Positions 12,001 to 24,683 of a stretch of 64,000 nucleotides of DNA are shown here, piece by piece; position 1 is the first letter of the stretch, and every line of letters starts with the position of its first letter. Location: the NCBI RefSeq assembly GCF_003171515.1, contig NC_089390.1, positions 6,696,001 to 6,760,000 on the forward strand, in the 5' to 3' direction. Made by a program: the position numbers and the translations under genes. This DNA is from Pyrenophora tritici-repentis. Taxonomy: Eukaryota > Ascomycota > Dothideomycetes > Pleosporales > Pleosporaceae. The notes under the pieces were generated by a model. It made no database searches. It worked only from the letters and a program-made list of their open reading frames with translations, and had not been told where the DNA came from.

Positions 12001-15000
12001 TGTACCGGAAGCTGCTGTTGAGAGATCCGTCGCGGAGCCTGCGCAAGAGCATGCCGAACTCACTATGGATGATTCTGAGCAACTACAAGAACCGGCACTC
12101 AACGAGCCAAGCATTATCAAGAACGACGAAGAGATCAAGCAGCAGCCCGACACAGCGACCTCTGTCGAGATTATTCCTGATGCCCAGCCCGTGCAGCTCG
12201 AGGAGACGGCACCTGTCCAACTCGAGCAGGCTACGGTTACGTTGGAGCCAATCACCGAGACTGAAACTTCACGAGAAGCTGAGGAAGCTTTGCCACAGCC
12301 AGCCGTCGAGGCATCCCCCAGTCTTCAGCCAAAAGTACCAGACGAGCCAGTTGTAGCACCTGTCGAAGAAGTGTTGCGACCCATACCGCCGATCGCTGAG
12401 CCTCAGGTGCCTCTTGGGGTTGAAAAGGTCACGTCTGAGCAACAAGACGTGACGCAGCCCGCCTTCGAGACCCCTAGCGCGCCTGAGCCGCCTATCGAGG
12501 AGCTTCCATCGTCAACGCCTTCGAAGAAAGAAGAGAAGAAAAACAAGAAGGCGAAGAAGCAGTCCATTGATGCAACGCCGGCTCAGAAGGCTGTGCCCGA
12601 CGTTCAACGGGACCGAGCTGAAGAGGCTATCCCACTCCAAGCTGAGCCTGCAGTTGCGGAGACGATTGTCGAGTCCGTACCAGTTCAGGGTGATGTGGCT
12701 GTTCCACAGCAAGCCGATGCTTCAGATGTCAAGGTTGTTGAGGTATCGCAGCCTGAAGGGTCACGGGATCTTGCCAAAGAACAGGTTGTTGGACATTCCA
12801 AGCCCGAGGAACCACAACCTGTGCCGGAGGCAGTCATTGAACCGGTAGTCGTTGAGCCTAAGGAAGTCACTTCTGAGGTTGCGTTGGCAGAAGATGAGAC
12901 CGTCCTACAACCCAGATTCGAGACTCCATTATCTGCCGCGAACGAGCCACTTCCTGCTTCAGTTGTAGAGCCTGAGGTCTCAGTTCCCGTAGAAGACGCC
13001 ACAACTCCATCTAAGCAGGCGAAGAAGAAGGCCAAGAAGACTAAGGCGAAGGCTTCGGATACCATCACGCCTGTTACGGAAGGCGTTTCTAAATCCCAGC
13101 CTGAAGCCTCCCGGAAAGTCGGTATCCTCGAGCCTGTCGCGAAGCCCGAGGCTTTTGAAGACGTCCCGCTGCCTGTATCTCGAGAAGAGCCTATTGTAGA
13201 GGCTGTGCGTAGCGACAACGCTGAAGTCTCGGTGGATGCGCCTGTGACTGAGCAAGAACGTTTGATTGACGACAGCGCTGTGCCCCCGATTGTTCAAGAG
13301 CCTGCAGTTGAGCTTCTCGTTGAGCAGCCGAGTGAAAAGGTGCAAGCCGACAATCTCTCACCCGAACAACCCCAAGAAGTTGTTGCACATGAGCCTACAC
13401 TCCACAGCTCTATAGAAGAAGACCGCAACGTCGAAGTGCCAGATCCTACTCCTCAGCAAGACGTCCTCACAAAGGACGAACGCCCGCTTGAACAGGAGCA
13501 GCCTATCGAGCCGATCATCCCAGTCGCGACGGAAGTTGAGCCTACTTTAGAGGAGCCAGCTTCGCCTTCGGTATCCAAGAAGAAGAACAAGAAGGTGAAG
13601 AAGGCAAGCGCTGCAACACCGGCTGTGGAAGAGACTCCAGAGGTTGGTGGTGATATCGCCGCGACACCGATCGCAGACGTCGTGCCACCCACACTCGATG
13701 CGCAAGCTCGTGTTGAACCTGCCGTGGCAGAGCAACCCAAGGCTGAAGAGAACGCCATATCTTCTGAGACTCCTGTAACAGCAGAAGCACCCACACAGGC
13801 ACCCATTGAGCATTCTGAACCTCTACCCAGCGAACAGGTCTCAGAGCCAATCCAGCTCAAGGAGACGGCAGCGCCTGAGGAGATCAAGACTGATACAGTC
13901 AAGGCCCCGGAGCCTGTTCTGGGTCGTAAGCTAAGCAAGAAGGAGAAGCGCGAGGCTCGGAAACCAGCTGCTATCGCAAGCGATGAACCAATCGCCGAGA
14001 GAGAGCCAGCAGCCGCGTCACCCATCGAGCATACTGCGACTGAGCCATTGCCTACAACTCCTACCGTTGACATCACTTCACCCGAGCAGGCCCAAGAACC
14101 TGCTACAGTGGATCTTTCGACATCTCAAGAGCCTACCGTTGAGCAAGAAGCTGCACGCGAGCTACCAGAGCGTGTAGTAGACGAAGCAACCGCAGCGGTA
14201 GTTGCATCGGAACCTCAAGAAGTCCTCTCTGAAGATGTTACGGTACCCGCTCACAAGGAGGTCGAGGAGAAACCTACTCTCCTTGATATCGCCGAGTCTG
14301 CAACAGAGGTATCTTCACAGATCGAGCCAGCTATTAACGAGTTGCAGCAATCAACTCATGTCAAGGAGCAGCCCAACGACATTCCCGATGCGACAGTTGT
14401 TGAGACCGAGAAATCGACCGCAGAGCCAGTCCAAGTAGAAGACCAAACCTTGCCCAGCGAGACTGCGGAAGTGGTCGAACAGCCAAGTACTCTATCGCTC
14501 GAAGCAGAGGCTGCTATACTGCCCGAACGCATCGCAGTAGATGAAGTCGAGTCTTACAACCGCAATATCTCGGAGCCTGTGGTTACAGAGAGATCTGCAT
14601 CGCCAACGCTACCTACCAAGCATGTCGTAGAGCAGCAACCCGCCCATCAGGACGTACGTTCCGAGGTTTTTGCTGTTGATGAGGTAGTTATTGAACCCAT
14701 CACACTGTCCAAGGAGATGGAGGAAATATCAGCGCCCTACACTGAGGACGTGGTAGAGCAGGAAGTTCATTGGGAGCCTGCGCCTGAATCTCTTCCAGTT
14801 GATGAGGCAGTCACTGAGCCCATCAGACAGGCTATGGAGGTTGAGTCAGTTCCCGCAAGGGATCCGCAAGTCAGCGAGACGGTTGTCGAGAACGAGCCTG
14901 CGTCCGAGGTGGACTCTTCGCCGATAGAGCCGGAGACAGAAAAGAAGAACCTTTTGGTTTTTGACGTCTCTGCCCCAGCTGAGGTTCTCGTCGAATCGGA

Positions 15001-18000
15001 GACAGTGCCAGCGTCAACTAACAGCGTCTCTCAAGATCTATTAGAGCACGTTGAACCTCAGCCAACTACCACTGAGCCAGTTGCTGTACCAGAACCCGTC
15101 TCACTCGAGCCTGAGATCGAGCAGCTAGCGCAGGAGATGGCTGATGCACCTATGGCTGAGACTATTGTTCAGCAGGCTGAGCAGGAAGTCGCCAAAGCTG
15201 AAGATCCTGAGACACCGCTTTCCCCCTCAACGTCAAAGAAGGGCAAGAAGAAGTCCAAGAAAAGTAAGAAGGCTGTCGAGGAGGTCCAGGAAGAGGTGGC
15301 TGCGCCAACTGAGCCTCTGGGTAAGATCAAGCCTACTTCCCCCACACAGGAAAGCACTCCCGCCATCGAGCAAGCCGAACAGGTCAAACGTGTCGAACCT
15401 GAACCAGTACCGGAAATCCTCGACACTCCATCGGAAGACTTGTCTCGTGCCATCGTTAATCAGCCTACCGAGACCACTACCGCGCGACAAGATGACAACA
15501 AGACTTCTCAAAAGGACAGTCTCCCACTGGCAAAGCCCTCTCCTTCCCTCAAGGCCGTCCAAGACGAAGCAACAAGCCTGAAGCAACGCGCTGATGACCT
15601 TGATGACGAACTTGACGATGAGCGTCCACCACCCCAAGAAGCCAAGAAGTCCACTCCCATCCTCGCTGGTTCGATTTTCGATATCGTCAACAAGCTCGCG
15701 AGCAAGAACGACAAGAAGCCGAAGCGCATTAGCGACTCCAGCCTCATACTCACGACTCCTACAGTTGCCCCCAAGCCTGTGGTTGAGACGGAGAAGGTTG
15801 TTGAGACGCCGATGCCTGCGTCGGCGGCGGTAGAGGAGCCTATCGAGGCACCTCCCGTCGAAGAACAGACAGCATCAATCGATGCACCTTCCCGTGAGCT
15901 GAGCAAGAAGGAAGGGAGGGCAACGGTGGATGAGCCTGCTACACCATCGGATCTTGTTGTGCCGGTTGAGGAATCTTTGGAGTCGGCCATTGAGCAGCCC
16001 GTTGAACAGTTACCAGCTACCACCAAAACTTCTGCCCGGAGTGAAGTACCTGACAATGTGCCAGCCAAGGATATCGAAGCACCTACCGAGCCAGCCACAG
16101 TCGAGCCTGAGTCTTCGACCGTCATCGCTGAGGTAATCAAAGAGCCTGTCGCGGAGCAGCCGCCGACGCCGTCAAAGAAGCTTAGCAAGAAAGAAAAGAA
16201 GAAGGCTAAGGAGACATCGGTGGTTGAGGATGACTCCACAGTTCCGGCTGTAGCACCAGAGTCAAGCTTGGCATCACCAAAAGATGCAAGGCCAGAGGTA
16301 GCAGGTCCTGAAGCTGAAGCACCACCAATGCCAATTGCCCTCCCCACCACTGACGTGGTAGAGACCATCCAAGAGTCTCGCGACATTTCTCTGCCTCAAG
16401 ACTCAGAGCCTGCAGTTGCCCCTCCTCTTGCACGCGAGGATAGCAACAAGGACAAGAAGGAGGAAGCGGTACTTGATCAGGCCGAGCCGCAAAAGTCTGA
16501 CAATGTGGTAACGACGGAGAACGTACCGACTGAGATACAATTGGTCGAACCGTCGCATCTAGTGGAAGAGAAGCCCGCAATTACAGACAACACCAAGGTC
16601 GAGTCTACACAACGCGACGTGACCGTGGGGGCTGAGCCGCAAACTCCTAGTGATCTCTCGAAGATTACTGAACCGTCAACTAGTGAGACAGTGTCTGAGA
16701 CCAAGACAGCTTCGAAGAAGATCAAGAAAGAGAAGCGCAAGTCAAAGAGCATTGCTGAATCTTCAGAAGAGCCAGTCAAGGTTGCACCTCTTGCTCCGGT
16801 AGAAAAGGTCGAGTCTACTGTGCCCGAGCCTGAAGTTGAAGTCTCTCCTGAGCAGTCAGAGAGCCAAGAGCGCAAGCTTAAGGAAGTCAAGATCTCAGCG
16901 CCACCTGAGCAGGTTGTGGAGGCCGCGCAAGACGAGCAGCGCATCACTTTCCCCAAGGTTCGAGCTGGAAATGATGTGCTCCCTAAGCCCATCGATACTT
17001 CTCAGTCGAGCATTACTCCCCGTACATCGACCGAAATTCTTGAGAAAGTCCCAACGCCGACCTTGCAAAAGAAGCCTTCCAAGACGCATAGGTTGGCAGC
17101 CATGTTCGAGCGTTCATCGCAAGATGATCCTGCTGGAGCACGAAACCTCCATAGAGAAACATCTGGGAGTGTCAAGAATCTTGCCGAACGCTACGAGAAC
17201 CAGTCTCGATCGGTTATACCCTCACTGCTCCCATCTCCCGAGAAGCGACCTGCATCTCGAATGACATCTCGCAGTCAGCTCGGCCCAGGTACACCGGAAC
17301 GTTCGGATTCCAAGTCACCTGCAAGAGAGATTGACTTCGCAGCCACAGTTGCAGCAAGTTTGCAGGAGTCGGGCTTTGATCCCGGGATTGTCTACAACGA
17401 CAGATCTTTCCACCGCCCCAGCTCTAGCAAGGGCGCACGTGATATCGCACCGGATGACGACGTGTTTGATGCCAAAGAAAGAGCCAGTAGGTCCCGACTT
17501 GGTAGCCTGAGCCGCTCTTCATCAGCTGGTGGCTCGCCTAGAATACGACCAGTCAAACCCACCGAGCCTGATGTCCTGCCACCTATCGGAGTAGCGGTGG
17601 CAACCGCCGATGTACCCTCTTTCGACCCACTGGATGTTCTCAATGACCCAGCTTTTGCAACGCGAAAGTCACCTCCTGGCGTACTTGAAGAGGCGGATCC
17701 AGATGAGCTAGCGGGGTCTTCTAGCCTGAGAAGGACCAAGAACATGAAGCTCCACAAGCCTCTACCTGAGATGCCAGTGGGTACCGAATCGACCGAGGTA
17801 GAAGAGAAGGAGTTGGACTCGCCAAGAAAACGGGATAAGACGGCAAAGAAGGAAAAGGAGCAGGCTTCAGTTCAGCAGGGAAGTGTCGAGTATACAGCTA
17901 CCGAGACTCCGGCGCTTGAGGCTCTCACAGAGGTGCCTCCTGCTGTTGAGACTCCAGTTGACTCCGCAACCCGCGAAGTCGAGCCAGCCCGATCCAAGCC

Positions 18001-21000
18001 TGTCGTGGCGCCGATCAACTTTGAAAATTCACCGGAAAGGTCTATGTCACCAAGATACGCGGCGGAGCAAGCCATCCAAGAAGAGCAGGAGCGGTTAAGG
18101 AGGAGAGAGGGAAAGATGAAAAGGGAGAGGTCGAGGAAGGTGGGTACGGAGGGAAAGGCGCAGGCCGAGGAATATAGTCCCACTTTACCCGTGACGTTTG
18201 ATCAGGAGCCACGCTCGTTGACTACAAGCGAACCTAATGAGTACCCGTTTCCGCTGATTGTGCCAAGAAAGGAGGATGTGGAGGCACTGGAAGCAGCTTT
18301 GGCAGAAGCACGCAGGAAGGAGCTGGAGAAGGAGAGGGATATGGATTCATGGGCACCAAAAGAAAAGAAGGAGAAAAAGAACAAGAAGAGCAGGAAAGTC
18401 GAGGAGACTTTGGGTGATGGGTCAGCCCCCGCTGAGACAAGACCCGCGGACCCTGAGTCGCACAAGCGAAGGACGCATCCAGTATCTTTTACAAAAGAGC
18501 AGCCAAATGAGAAGCGCATCCATACTCTGGAGCCGTCCGAGGAGCCTCGTTCCACAGCTCAGAGAACAAAGTCGTCTTCACAGACCGTTGTAGCAGGCCC
18601 ATCAACTCCCTCTGCTACGCATCAGGCCACACCTGAGGTACAGGCAGCACGGGCAACCGAAACGCCCGCCCCCAAGCTGAGGCGTACTTCAAAGGGATCT
18701 AGAACTCCCCTAAACACACCAAGCCGTTCTATCGCGAGTCCTCAAGGCGTTGAAGAGAGCCCAGCCTTGCCCGAGTATCCCACATTCACTGCTGACTCCA
18801 CTCCAAACAACGACTACGCGACAAAGGAGCGAACCTCCTACCTGTTTGACTCTTCCCCGTCAACACGTGCCTATGGCACATCGCCAGCAGTTCCAGCACA
18901 GACACCTGGTCAGGACAACCAGAGGGTACTCGATACCCCATCAAAAGACAAGGGCAAGTCATCGCACACAGCCAAGCAAGCGCAGAGTCACTCAAATGAC
19001 GACTTGGTATCGTCCGAGACAGAGGTCAAGCAGAAGGAGCCCTATCAATCCTTGTTTGGCGACCCAAGCGAGAAGCAGACCGAACAGAATACTCCGCTTC
19101 CAACACCAACCACGAGGCCCGATCGTCCAAGGAGCACTCAGCCACTTGAGTCGATTACGGAGAACAGCCCAGAAGATTCCAGGTCACAGAAGAAGTCGCG
19201 ATCAATCGTTGATGTAGGAGTGTCGGAGCGAGGACTAAAACAACCTCGACACACAGAGAGCTTGAAGTCAATCACGGATCGCATGAGGTCGCCTCCGCTG
19301 CGCACGCCAACACCAACAGGCCGTAGAAGCGTACCTCCTGCGGTTGACGTAACAAGTGGAAGAGCGTCGCCATGGCATCAAGTCAATGAGAGCCTCGATC
19401 GAACCATGACTCTCACTCCCGCACGCCGGATGCCTCGTTCTTCCCCCAGCGCGGAGCCATTGAAGCAGTACATGGCGGAGCAGCGATCAGCTAGCGTCCA
19501 AAGTCAACGCTCGTTGAGCAACATTGCGAGGATTAGGTCTCCGGACCAGGAACGTTCCATGAGCTCAATGAGTTCTACGCGGTCGTTGCGACGAGTAGAC
19601 AGGCAAACGTCAGGTGACCTGAGATCGGCTTCTGGGCTTGGCGGGGCCAGTGCGCAGGACGCTAAGAGTGCGCAACCCAATCTTCCGAGCGCAGCACCCG
19701 CGCCCGGGGCAACATCAGCCATCGCGGGCATCGCAAGCGCATCAGGTTACGATCCAGTCAGGGGCGAAGGCAAAGGTCGCCGGGCCAGTATGGCTGAAAC
19801 CTTCGTAAGTAGTCCAAACATTGTTGGGACGTTTGCCTCGTACTAACAGTCTCTCGCAGGAAGCATGGGGCGAGGCCCAAGGATCGCCCATCTCGCCATC
19901 TCGCCCACCCAGTGTGCGCAAACGTCAAAGCATGCAAATCATGGATTTGCAGACGCAACTAGACCAGCTTGCAGCGCAAAATCAATCGCTCGAGGCTGCA
20001 AAAGCAAGAGCCGAGGAGACGTTGCAGGCGACACAACATCAACGTCAAGTTGATGAGCAGCTGATAGCTGAGGAAGTGGAAGCACGTGATCGTCAGATTC
20101 ACCAAAGAGACATCGACATTGCGCAACTCAAGGACACGCTTAAACGACTACAAGATGAGATTGCGCGCCTCAGAGAACTCAACCATGCGCTATCAGAAGC
20201 CAACCGCAATCTGACCAACGAAGCAAACGAACGATATACACAACTTCAGACCGAGAAGAGCAACCTTATCGAGAACGCCAATGAAAGGTATGCTCAACTA
20301 CAAGCCGAGAAGGCCAACCTCATCAACGATGCCAATGAACGATATGCGCAACTCCAATCTGAAGGACAATTACTCCAGCAGCAATTCCAAACATCGCAGC
20401 GAGAGTTGGAGACGCTTCGCCATCAGCACACCAAGATGCAAGAAGGACTGGCCGAGGCGGTGCGCGACGAGGTCGGTGCCGCACTCGACGAGCGCAATGC
20501 GGAAATCGACCGCTTGAAAGCAGAGCTTGCAACCGCACGCGAACAAATCAAGACACTTCAGAAGCAAATCCTTGCTTCCAAAAAGCCAAGTGAAAGCTTC
20601 CTCACTGTTCGCGATGAGGACTACTTTGACAGCGCCTGTCAACAACTCTGTCAACATGTCCAGCAATGGGTCCTACGATTCTCCAAGTTCTCAGACACTC
20701 GCGCTTGCCGCCTCTCATCTGAGATTGCAGCTGATACGAGACTGGACACGGCGACCCGCCAAAAGATCGACACACGACTTGACAATGCCATCCTTGATGG
20801 CTCAGATGTCGACGCCCTTTTGGCAGACCGCGTGAAACGCCGAGACGTTTTCATGTCGGTAGTAATGACAATGATCTGGGAGTACGTCTTCACCAGATAC
20901 CTGTTCGGTATGGACAGGGAACAACGACAAAAGCTCAAGGCCTTGGAGAAGACCTTGTCAGAGGTTGGCCCGCCACGCGCTGTAGCTCAATGGCGAGCTA

Positions 21001-21629
21001 TCACACTTACTCTCCTTGCAAGGAGAGAGCCATTCATGCAGCAGCGCGCACAAGACACAGAGGCTGTTGTGCACGAAATCTACAGCACACTTTCCACGCT
21101 TCTTCCGCCGCCATCGCATCTGCAACGGCAGATCCAAGAATCACTGCGTAACGTGATGCGCCTAGCTGTCGAGCTATCAATTGAGATGCGCACCCAACGC
21201 GCAGAATACATCATGCTACCGCCACTACAGCCGGAGTATGATACCAAGGGCGATCTCGTCTCCAAAGTTACATTCCAAGCTTCTACTATGAATGAACGGT
21301 CAGGGGAGACGACGTCAAATGAAGAACTTGAGGCGAAGGGAGCGATAGTCAAGGTCGTACTGTTCCCGCTCGTCGTCAAGAAGGGTGATGATTTTGGTGA
21401 AGGCGAGGACGAGATTGTGGTATGTCCTGCGCAAGTCCTGGTTGCAGGATCAAGGACCAAGAAGGTGGTCAGGGTGATGAGCGGCGCCATGTCAATCACA
21501 CGTCCAGACTCGAGGGCCAGCCGCATCAGTCGCCCAGACTCCAGAGCCAGTCGTATCAGCCGCATGCCGAGCGTTGTGCCTGAGAACAACATGATGGACT
21601 ATGAGCCGACCGGAAACAACATGATTTAG
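1..21629 (+). CDS. Giant involucrin-like repeat protein, candidate leashin (Woronin-body tether), 5' end outside window
   Basis: Three exons are visible: <1-414, 491-19804 and 19860-21629. Both introns are phase 0 (415-490, donor GTACAT; 19805-19859, donor GTAAGT, branch TACTAAC), giving 138 + 6438 + 589 residues with no internal stop. Exon 1 is Ser/Arg/Asp-rich. Exon 2 starts with Ser/Pro-rich sequence and has a Gly/Ala hydrophobic stretch near nt 1640-1713 that could cross a membrane. Then follow roughly 28 Lys-rich cassettes (TP-KKxKKKKxKK type) separated by acidic Glu/Pro/Val/Thr-rich linkers to about nt 18400. Exon 3 has a long coiled coil (nt 19930-20580), a globular helical region with the string MIWEYVFTRYLFG, and a basic duplicated tail. 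Giant size, a disordered repetitive centre and conserved-looking ends fit the fungal LAH/leashin family, known to tether Woronin bodies to septa or cortex. The family call is inference; the gene structure is directly seen. The start codon lies upstream of the window. Confidence 0.85.
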
Positions 21630-22180
21630 ATGGTTGCATTGGATGGGGTTTTACTTATTGTCTGTATAGTACATGATGGGTTTTACTTTTGGCGTTTGGA
21701 GGGATACCACATTTTGCGACGCAACAGATATCTCCTTTGTTTGGGTACGGATGGATGGATTTTGCTGCTTATGGACGAAAGCATTGCATGGAGGGAGCAT
21801 ATATTTTCTTTACTGTGATTGTATACTTAGTTTTACGATGACGGCAGGTTACGACAACAGATAATAATCGACTTTTATACGTTCATACCATTTCAGCTTT
21901 CTTCCCGCTTCGTGTCCGTTGCAAACACATGCGCGATCGATCCCTCGGTATCTTGTAGACGCAGCTGAAATAGTGATAGCCGTTTTGGCACAAACCCCGC
22001 TTTCGTGCCGCGCGCAAGGCACGGAACCAAGTCCAAGCTCCTACCCCCCAGAAGGCAGGCATACCGAAACACTATTTAATACGGGGCGGAAAGCGTGTAA
22101 AGGGGGGTCTTCTAACATTCTGCTGTCATTGAGCAGCTTCGTTGTTTACATCTTTGTTTTCCTTCAAAACAGTTGCCGCA
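21630..22180. other. Intergenic: 3' end of giant gene and promoter of SDR gene
   Basis: There is no coding region I can support here. The first 250 bases are T-rich and suit a 3' UTR. The rest is GC-richer and leads into the ATG at 22181. No clear TATA box was recognised. Confidence 0.5.
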
Positions 22181-23737
22181 ATGCCTATTCGAAGCGATTG
22201 GAGTCTTGCGCGCGAAGGTACGTGCTACATTTTACCCGTCCGTCCATTCAGCCCTGTGCACCACGTGGGAGATGGGCCGACTTCGGCTACGCTTCTGGCG
22301 ACGCTGGGACTACATACCTATGTACCGGTATCCTATAGCATAACTAACAATTTACCACAGGCGTTACCGGCGATACATTTACACGACTGCTGCGGTACAC
22401 AGTTCTCAACCCCGCGCTCACGGTCCCTCTGTTTCTACTCGCGCGCTACACAAAACAGGGCAATGCCGTCGCGGACGACTTTCCCAGCGTGTTCAAGCAC
22501 TTGAAGACGCTGGTTGGATTGGGTCTGCTAGGCACGGCCAACGGGTGGCTCAGCCGGGGTGTAACGAATAACTGGAAGAGCGACGAGTATGTGTGGAGTA
22601 AGGAAGTTGTAGTTGTGACGGGAGGCAGCGATGGCATTGGAAAGATTGTCGTACAGTTGCTTGCTGAGAAGGGGATTAAAGTCGCTGTACTGGATGTGCA
22701 GGATATGACTTATGTGTTGAGAATATCTGGGTTCAGTCCAGGTAGAAGGTGCTTGGGGATCACATGATGTGCTGGTGTGGCAGGCACTGCCCGGTGGGCA
22801 ATAGCACCCACCACAATAACGTGAGACCTTGACACCAAACCACGATAGTTAATACAATACGTTGCAGCCACCCCGCCTTGTCCCTCCTCCCACTCGGTTA
22901 TCCATAGTAGTCATACTACTAGAGGGACCTTGTTCCAATATTATGAGGGTATGTCCCAGTACCCAAACTTCCCAAACCCCAAAACACAGAAGGAGATATA
23001 CTAACATAATGCTTTTTACAGCACCCCCATCCGTCCAGTTCTTCAAATGCGACCTTTCTTCCCCCTCCGCCATCGCCTCCACCGCCGACGCCATCCGCTC
23101 CTCTCTCGGCAACCCCACAATCCTCATCAACAACGCCGGCGTCGCGCGTGGAAAAACTATCCTCGACTCAACCGAGAAAGACATCAACCTCACGTTTCGT
23201 GTAAATAGCATGTCGCACTACTACCTGGTGCAGCAATTCCTCCCCCACATGATCAAAACCAACCACGGCATGATCGTAACCGTTGCCTCAGTCGCCGGCT
23301 ACCTCTCCGCGCCCTCCATGGTCGACTACGCATCCTCCAAAGCCGCGGCTATCGCTTTCCACGAAGGTCTCTCTGCGGAATTGGTCGATGTGTACAAGGC
23401 GCCTAAAGTGCGCACTGTGCTCATGTGCCAGGGATATACTCGTACCAAGTTGTTCGAGGGATTCGGACAGAGGGGTGTGCTGTGGCCGGAGACTGTGGCT
23501 GAGGGCATTGTGAAGGCGGTGCTTAGTGGCAAGAGTGCGCATGTTACGTTACCGGAGAATATGTGGTTTTTGCTGCCGCCGCTGAGGGGCTGGCCGCTTT
23601 GGATGCAGTATGGGATGAGGAAGAGACTGGGGAAGTTGATGAAGGGGTGGAAGGGACGGCAGGTTGTGCAGCCTAGTGAGGTTGAAGGCGAGGAGAGCGA
23701 GAAGAAGGTGGAGGAGAGTGCTGTGCTTGTTGGGTAG
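22181..23737 (+). CDS. Short-chain dehydrogenase/reductase, coding exon interrupted by a 226-bp insertion
   Basis: NAD(P)-dependent oxidoreductase of the classical SDR fold, resembling membrane-associated 17-beta-HSD/retinol-dehydrogenase-like members. Exon 1 is 22181-22217; intron 22218-22360 (GTACGT donor, CTAAC branch) leads to exon 2 from 22361; the last exon is 23022-23737. Visible motifs are TGGSDGIGK (cofactor loop), NNAG, a catalytic Ser in TVASVAGY and YASSK (Tyr/Lys pair). A hydrophobic N-terminal segment suggests membrane association. Exon 2 runs into a TGA inside the insertion at 22715-22940. Removing the insertion and one TTATG copy gives exon 22361-22948, a GTATGT intron 22949-23021 and a 369-aa frame. 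Alternatively a cryptic donor at 22742 joined to 23022 also keeps frame (377 aa). So the gene is either a recent pseudogene or rescued by splicing. Substrate unknown. Confidence 0.8.
22715..22940. mobile_element. 226-bp solo-LTR-like or small non-autonomous insertion in SDR exon
   Basis: The element begins TGTTGAGAATAT and ends TTGTTCCAATA. It is flanked by the perfect 5-bp direct repeat TTATG (22710-22714 and 22941-22945). It has no coding capacity. Excising it with one TTATG restores a clean SDR reading frame and a normal 73-bp intron, which is strong evidence of insertion. A 5-bp duplication and the TG start suggest a solo LTR, but the TA end is atypical, so the class is uncertain. Confidence 0.7.
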
Positions 23738-24683
23738 GTGTAGTGTGAATTGGGTTTGTGGGCTGTGTGGTTTGCATTCCAGGGGGTTTTCTGTTGTCAG
23801 CTTCTTTAGTTGTTCACATCTTTTCGTTCCATATTTTCTTCAACCGTCTTCCATAGCCTCTTGGTGTAGGTATCTTTCATCTACTATCAGCATTCCTATT
23901 CTTGTTCCAGTACCACTTTTCTCATACCGCGCGTTCATATCCTAACGAGGAAAAGAAAAACGGGACTTGACAAAGGGTCTTATCAAGTCTCCATCGAATA
24001 CAGTTTTGCAAATCAGGGGCGAACTACGTATGAGGGTATGCCAAGATTTCGCCAAGACGTATGACTTCAACGATCGTTTATTCCCGTCGCCCGCTGTCAT
24101 ATCCGATGAACAGTCTTGCGCCCAATACAACACGAATACATCACCAACCACCAGTCTCAAGATGAAGTCAGCAGAATCTCCAACCTAAAATACTTCTACC
24201 CTCTCATTAAAATTATCTCCTAATGTCTTTAGTATTGTGTGTTTCGGTCAGTCCTTCAAAACCCAAACGCCTCTCTCGGCAAACACTCGGATTTTCCAAC
24301 CCAAATGCGTCAGGACCCACACGTACCTAAACTAGGACTTTAGAGACGGGTACGACCGCCTGAACTGATACTTGTATTCAGTCTCCGAGAGTTTTCCGTG
24401 ATAGCATTTTTTGTTTTGAGGTTTTTATTATGGAGTCGGAGTCGTACGAGGAACGGGTGAGTATATAAAGGTAGGTGGTGTGCGCTGAGTTGGGTGGGTA
24501 TGAACTCTTGAGCGCGGTATTGCGTTTTGTTTACGAAAGTTTTACATATATCGTCTTGAGTGACGTTTTTGTGAAGACAACGGCTTAATACTTTGATATT
24601 GGAAGCTGCATGAGTTAAATCTCTTGTTTTCTTCATTCATTCCTACCTATACGGGAACAATTTCCCAAACACTTACCACAACC
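23738..24683. promoter_or_regulatory. Intergenic: SDR 3' end and MFS promoter with TATA box
   Basis: No coding sequence is supported. A TATATAA sequence at about 24463 lies 220 bp upstream of the MFS start codon at 24684 and is a plausible core promoter. The sequence just before the ATG is CA/AC-rich, as is typical of fungal 5' leaders. Confidence 0.45.

Noticed and set aside
22862..23021. Open reading extension in front of the last SDR exon
   Set aside because: It covers insertion sequence and a clear intron (branch TACTAAC, CAG acceptor); the protein-like SDR sequence starts only after 23021.
24624..24683. Earlier in-frame ATG for the MFS transporter
   Set aside because: It adds an unlikely hydrophobic/Thr leader, and the downstream ACCATGG context is far better.
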